Shown here piece by piece: positions 62,401 to 64,000 of a DNA stretch of 64,000 bases; the stretch's first letter is position 1, and every line of letters begins with the position of its first letter. A model generated the notes under the pieces. That model was not told where the DNA came from. It ran no database searches and saw only the letters and a program-made list of their open reading frames with translations. The DNA is taken from assembly GCF_022024015.1 (NCBI RefSeq), contig NZ_CP091786.1:310001-374000 (forward strand), given 5' to 3'. The translations under genes were made by a program, and so were the position numbers. The stretch is from Prevotella sp. E9-3. GTDB taxonomy: Bacteria > Bacteroidota > Bacteroidia > Bacteroidales > Bacteroidaceae.

Positions 62401-63080
62401 CCTGTCAGTGCCGATTCCAGATAGACTTTCTCACTCCATCCGGCACGGGTGTTGCCGGTTCCGTCGTTTTTCACCGTGTAGATGCAGTTGAATGTACCGC
62501 CGGGCTGTACCTCGGTGACAGTGGGTGTCACTGATGACACGATGAGGTCGGGCAGGTCGGCACGGCTCACCACGAAGTGTCCCGTGGCTTTACCGCCGCC
62601 GGTGACAATGTTGTTGCCCTGACGGTCGGAAAGTACGATGTTGCTGAGATTGACGGCGTATGGTGTGGCCGTATTACCGTCGTCGTAGGTCTGCATGGGT
62701 ATGCGGAGCAACAGTCCCGAGTTGCCGCGCAGACCATTGTTCTGCATAGACATGATGACGACCGTGAACTTTCGTCCCCCCTTGGCATTGACGGTCACTG
62801 AATGCTGGTTAGCGCGGTTGGTGAGAGTGGCCACACCATCGGCCGGCACGTTGAAAGGCAGCTCGATGTCGAACTGTGCTGCCACCACTTCCTGTGTGTT
62901 GTTCAGGTAGATGGGTACGCTCACCGTCTTGTTGATGCGGCCCTCGAAGTCGGGAATCGAGAGTTCGTTCACAGGCTCCTGTGCCTGCATGCTGCTTGTG
63001 AATACGGCAGCCACGGCGAAGAGCAGCAGCCGAAGGGCGTGCTGTCTCGCGCGTGTATATATATTATAATGTGTATTCAT
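56445..63080 (-). CDS. Giant multidomain secreted protein with cohesin-like N-terminus
   Basis: A 2211-residue exported protein with signal peptide ending MQAQ. In order: a cohesin-like domain (about 40-170, KTVSVPIYLNNTQEVVAAQFDIELP), a CARDB-like domain (LPDLIVSSVTPTVTEVQPGG), several Calx-beta-like repeats (LVAEGSSFTATLTR, FRKGETEKEVKVGVTDNS), another CARDB-like domain, Ig-like segments, a carboxypeptidase-regulatory-like domain (VTVTETRTGRQVMTGLTDGTG), an acidic Pro/Asp linker near 1412-1450, two InlB-type repeats (GYQFDHWEADG, GYEFVQWKWN) and a C-terminal sorting-like end (IFSLSGQLLRRGV..LPEGLYIIGGRKV) resembling type IX substrates. Probably a surface adhesin or scaffold. The dockerin-like gene upstream is separated by 12 nt. 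Confidence 0.85.
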   Translation of the reverse strand: MNTHYNIYTRARQHALRLLLFAVAAVFTSSMQAQEPVNELSIPDFEGRINKTVSVPIYLNNTQEVVAAQFDIELPFNVPADGVATLTNRANQHSVTVNAKGGRKFTVVIMSMQNNGLRGNSGLLLRIPMQTYDDGNTATPYAVNLSNIVLSDRQGNNIVTGGGKATGHFVVSRADLPDLIVSSVTPTVTEVQPGGTFNCIYTVKNDGTGNTRAGWSEKVYLESALTGVRTFVGNAYHSDSLKAGAEVTRKFTTYLPTLPHADGQQYVYVEVTPDPLAGELLVDQGNNSRRSEQTVSVGKKLFASVNKQNVTEGYTYYSYYYSSRDYITLTVSRSGDWSTEEQFPLTCSVSGLLSMNNAILSPATPQWIVIPAKAAGTTVRIYAVDDQIVRAREADLIIGESNGYNAQTIHVTRTDNDTDPLTLKTSLQQMTEGKDRQLVLTATRGGEMAEALELNINCSQAARFTPAPIKMTIEKGKASATATLTLIDDDTPQPDMTARFSTWATDYQSASTSVSINDDDRPALTLTLSPAIVCENAGSQAATAIVRRDRGADKDGMLSVRLSSASESNVYFADKVVEFRKGETEKEVKVGVTDNSAVDGQRQYSLSAALYLPSANTHAAGSDRAFATTQLTVTDDESPYLTVTSRSSLVAEGSSFTATLTRYVATANNAVTVNLRADNAADVVIPSTVTIPAGSRSVNFTVQVNRNEQQDDERMLFINASASGLASGQLGVRITDRTLPDVACSAPGYDGTQLYSGMEATFSPEILNVGTAELPAGVQIDFFLAPSDQLYSYTRTTPLFSVHTNAPLGIAESKTFQFTGTMPAVVGTYWLYARVNSDNKVNEYSTANNVSTSPAKMTIAAPFSVAELKVERESYLPGEAVKVSGRVTTKQANGLKNQYVSVTLSGNGQSSKSATALVDEQTGDFTVYPVLSSSASGIVNVKARALGQTEADKTAQLNVWSMALTADKTTWTIDENYPQDGVITLRNHSGKTVTGLAISNSALPFGCELNTLQLSKTTLEPGAFTTLSYHVNGTKSMTSGQYAPITITVTSAEGAVAELPVRYYCRATDSKLSFTASDLKQTLLLDSERSIAVKVTNHGLKASGDISLIVPSDLDWLECQTASPMASIAPGGGYAYIYFKLKHKPGMHSGETFKANVSLNPATGQAIGGQLEVKIVGTEYSKLDVNVEDIFVKARREYKHVSAAQVTVTETRTGRQVMTGLTDGTGHWMTDRITQGTYNVTVSALRHKTIRQTLVIGPGDEQHMSFFLPYQAVVTDFVTNQANDGTYTMTSTIDIDRTAPQAIVVPTLPENGFECGTQDFDLVLTNLGSFTAENVSLVFPPMANAKFTVGTIGSIAPGGEVVVPVHYEGPEQGRRRAIATILMYYGFSIGGSYYSESDYYQSLVGCLTSEQPQPPVVEPGQPTLPDDDTPDNTDDGSRNEAEPEGPSASTALPTMNSSVTLQFDDISRVNIGEPFYATLHIINGQDAALRNIVFSHTVSDESDDYETDMTVLFGCEQTEAEGFGSQSGQFTLAGRSEGFLRLMFTPTNHVTADGKHLYYIGGRLNYTDAAQNFGLSVMLPQIALTVSQKGEASIVYLLQSDFLGNDTTAEQHMTAVPAQHVMLVRNEGQTDISSLQISSDEPTVVTNKSGEAATLKMLHASIDRQRTNEQLLSLRSDTLKAGALAIGRWVMQSQSDSHLAQSDSLAQSVVAQADGELKYTVTGIHKLYRAVKNMYETDGTQADDEATDQEVLLSDLSQAEVFLLDDEEDEDRLPDNVLFGNGEETSLHVIGSENVSVGGAGGTFTLTVNSEEAGWIYLRVGDLTNGFMNLHEAKRGNTVMSRANVWVTDHTVLNDYTSVSEYTLHLADSVPAGQTTYTIVYAERPGEAVHPMNCRLYTASGAEVHAGETTTERVVKAVVEFTRNIQYLYVNRVPVFAGGQQQSAELIDIEPASGPANVWTINMSRLEPIPGLHSIFIDGASFKEPKPNNKRYGEGTLNIEWTEDITAQLPVVIEVATGDSTGSVSHKSGDYAYGVLTLKAAAAEGYQFDHWEADGQRIEEAGEELAYDVQRAVTLRAYFTKRLYEVNIVYDEEQGIVSGAAAGFYEYRKPLRLTAIANDGYEFVQWKWNADSVTSQQIDVVVTADCTYTAMFRKVETAISDLRMEHAPSTAIFSLSGQLLRRGVTNISEELRSLPEGLYIIGGRKVMNRRR

Positions 63081-63092
63081 AACTGTCTGAGA

Positions 63093-64000
63093 TTATCTTT
63101 TCATCAGTTTTACAATCTTACGAGCACCGTCGGCAGTGGTCATCTCAAGGAGATAGACACCGGGTGCTATGTTCACCGTGAGGGCAGTCTCTCCGCGAAG
63201 GGGCTGAGTGAGGACTGTGCTGTAGACCACTGCTCCGCCTGTCGAGGTGAGGCGTAGTGTCAGCCCTTCTGTCTGTCGGTTCGCTTTCACTATGAGTCGG
63301 TTGCCCTGGAAGCGTGCTGCCAGCGTGCCGTCCATGAGTTGTGCTATGCCTGTGGGCTCCTGTCCCACGGTGATGCTCATCTCTTCGGCAAGGCTGTCGG
63401 CAGCCTGCACGGCAACTACCTCTGCCTGTGCCGACAGTTTCAGCAGAGCGGTCACCTCTCCGGCAGGAATCATCTCTCCCGTGGGCGAGAAGATGACGTA
63501 GCGCGAGCCCTCCGCCGTGTTGCGGCCTATCATCTGGAACCGGCTGTGGTTGAGCAGCAGGCTTACTTGCGAGGTGTTCACCCCGCGCAGCTCCACGTCG
63601 ATGGCACCCACCTCCACTGTCGATGCCAGCCTGAGCTGTCCGTCGGCAGCATAGAGCCATGCCTGCGTATCAGTGGCCTGTGCACGGTTCAGACTTCTGG
63701 CCCGGGTGTTCTGCTGATTGAGCACGATGTTCACCGTACAGACGATGTCCTGCACATTGATAACCTCGTCTGCGTAGGTGTTGGCAGCCGAGCGGTTGAA
63801 GGGCGATGCTGTTCCGAGAATACGATTCAGCGTGTGCTGCACGTCGAGCACGTCGGTGGCACCCGTCATATTGGCATCGCCTTCTACGTAGCGCACGTAC
63901 ATAGGTATGACACTGCCGTTGATGTTGAGAGAGCCACCGCTGATTTCAGCCAGATAGCGGGCATCCTGCACGTCGGTGTATTCGCTGCCGGACTTCCATG
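63093..64000 (-). CDS. Secreted protein with dockerin-like domain and T9SS-type C-terminal domain, 5' end outside window
   Basis: The frame is open to the window end (upstream residues WKSGSEYTDVQDARYLAE), so the N-terminus is missing. A dockerin type I-like pair of calcium-binding loops is visible in EGDANMTGATDVLDVQHTLNRILG and ANTYADEVINVQDIVCTVNIVL. A beta-sandwich follows (VGAIDVELRGVNTSQVSLLLN to ALLKLSAQAEVV), and the C-terminus, with APGVYLLEMTTADGARKIVKLMKR, matches type A sorting domains of the type IX secretion system. Same strand as the giant cohesin-like gene and 12 nt before it, so the two are probably co-made and may bind each other. Confidence 0.82.
   Translation of the reverse strand, partial: WKSGSEYTDVQDARYLAEISGGSLNINGSVIPMYVRYVEGDANMTGATDVLDVQHTLNRILGTASPFNRSAANTYADEVINVQDIVCTVNIVLNQQNTRARSLNRAQATDTQAWLYAADGQLRLASTVEVGAIDVELRGVNTSQVSLLLNHSRFQMIGRNTAEGSRYVIFSPTGEMIPAGEVTALLKLSAQAEVVAVQAADSLAEEMSITVGQEPTGIAQLMDGTLAARFQGNRLIVKANRQTEGLTLRLTSTGGAVVYSTVLTQPLRGETALTVNIAPGVYLLEMTTADGARKIVKLMKR

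Overview
The window is a chromosomal segment from an anaerobic Bacteroidales bacterium, most likely Prevotellaceae. The evidence is the repeated Bacteroidetes -7 promoter element TAnnTTTG upstream of many genes, weak Shine-Dalgarno sequences, TonB-type outer membrane receptors, a thiamine operon of the Bacteroidetes layout, type-IX-like C-terminal sorting segments, and intergenic tracts of AATT-containing 7-bp repeats. No rRNA, tRNA, CRISPR array, transposase or phage gene was seen.

Layout. 1-1.35 kb: 3' part of an unknown internally duplicated protein. 1.4-9.6 kb (minus): a tight porphyrin operon hemN-hemG-hemE-hemAC-hemD-hemB-hemL, in which a shortened glutamyl-tRNA reductase is fused to a shortened hydroxymethylbilane synthase; no ferrochelatase is present. 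9.6-11.9 kb: sufS and argB. 12-15.9 kb: a TPP riboswitch controlling an outer membrane receptor, PnuT and thiamine pyrophosphokinase. 16-22.1 kb: a membrane-spanning TPR/HTH regulator, then a three-gene unit made of a small six-cysteine double-glycine-leader peptide, a TlpA-like thioredoxin protein and a large outer membrane barrel. 22.1-27.9 kb: PAP2 protein and epimerase (minus), RNase R and MiaB (plus).

28-54.2 kb is envelope and polysaccharide territory. It holds five membrane proteins of the alkaline phosphatase/sulfatase fold (two EptA-like, two LtaS-like, one YejM/PbgA-like), a lipid A acyltransferase-like protein, a double GT4 protein, several GT2 and GT4 enzymes, a GT2-GT4 fusion, a pyruvyl transferase, an MsbA-like ABC exporter, a GT87-type membrane glycosyltransferase, GtrA/GtrB and a polysaccharide deacetylase. 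The stretch 40.2-46.4 kb is clearly AT-richer than its surroundings and looks imported; a decayed AAA-ATPase/PD-(D/E)XK gene lies at its edge. 54.3-56.4 kb: DUF3737 and PatB-like genes. 56.4-64 kb (minus): a dockerin-like protein, cut by the window end, and a 2211-residue multidomain secreted protein with a cohesin-like N-terminus.

The points most worth a second look are the peptide/TlpA/barrel unit, the HemA-HemC fusion that appears to lack the dipyrromethane-cofactor domain, a family of intergenic elements made of three 16-bp palindromes at exact 21-bp spacing, palindromic inserts read in frame inside RNase R, and a set of glycan and envelope genes whose promoter element lies only 4-5 nt before the ATG.
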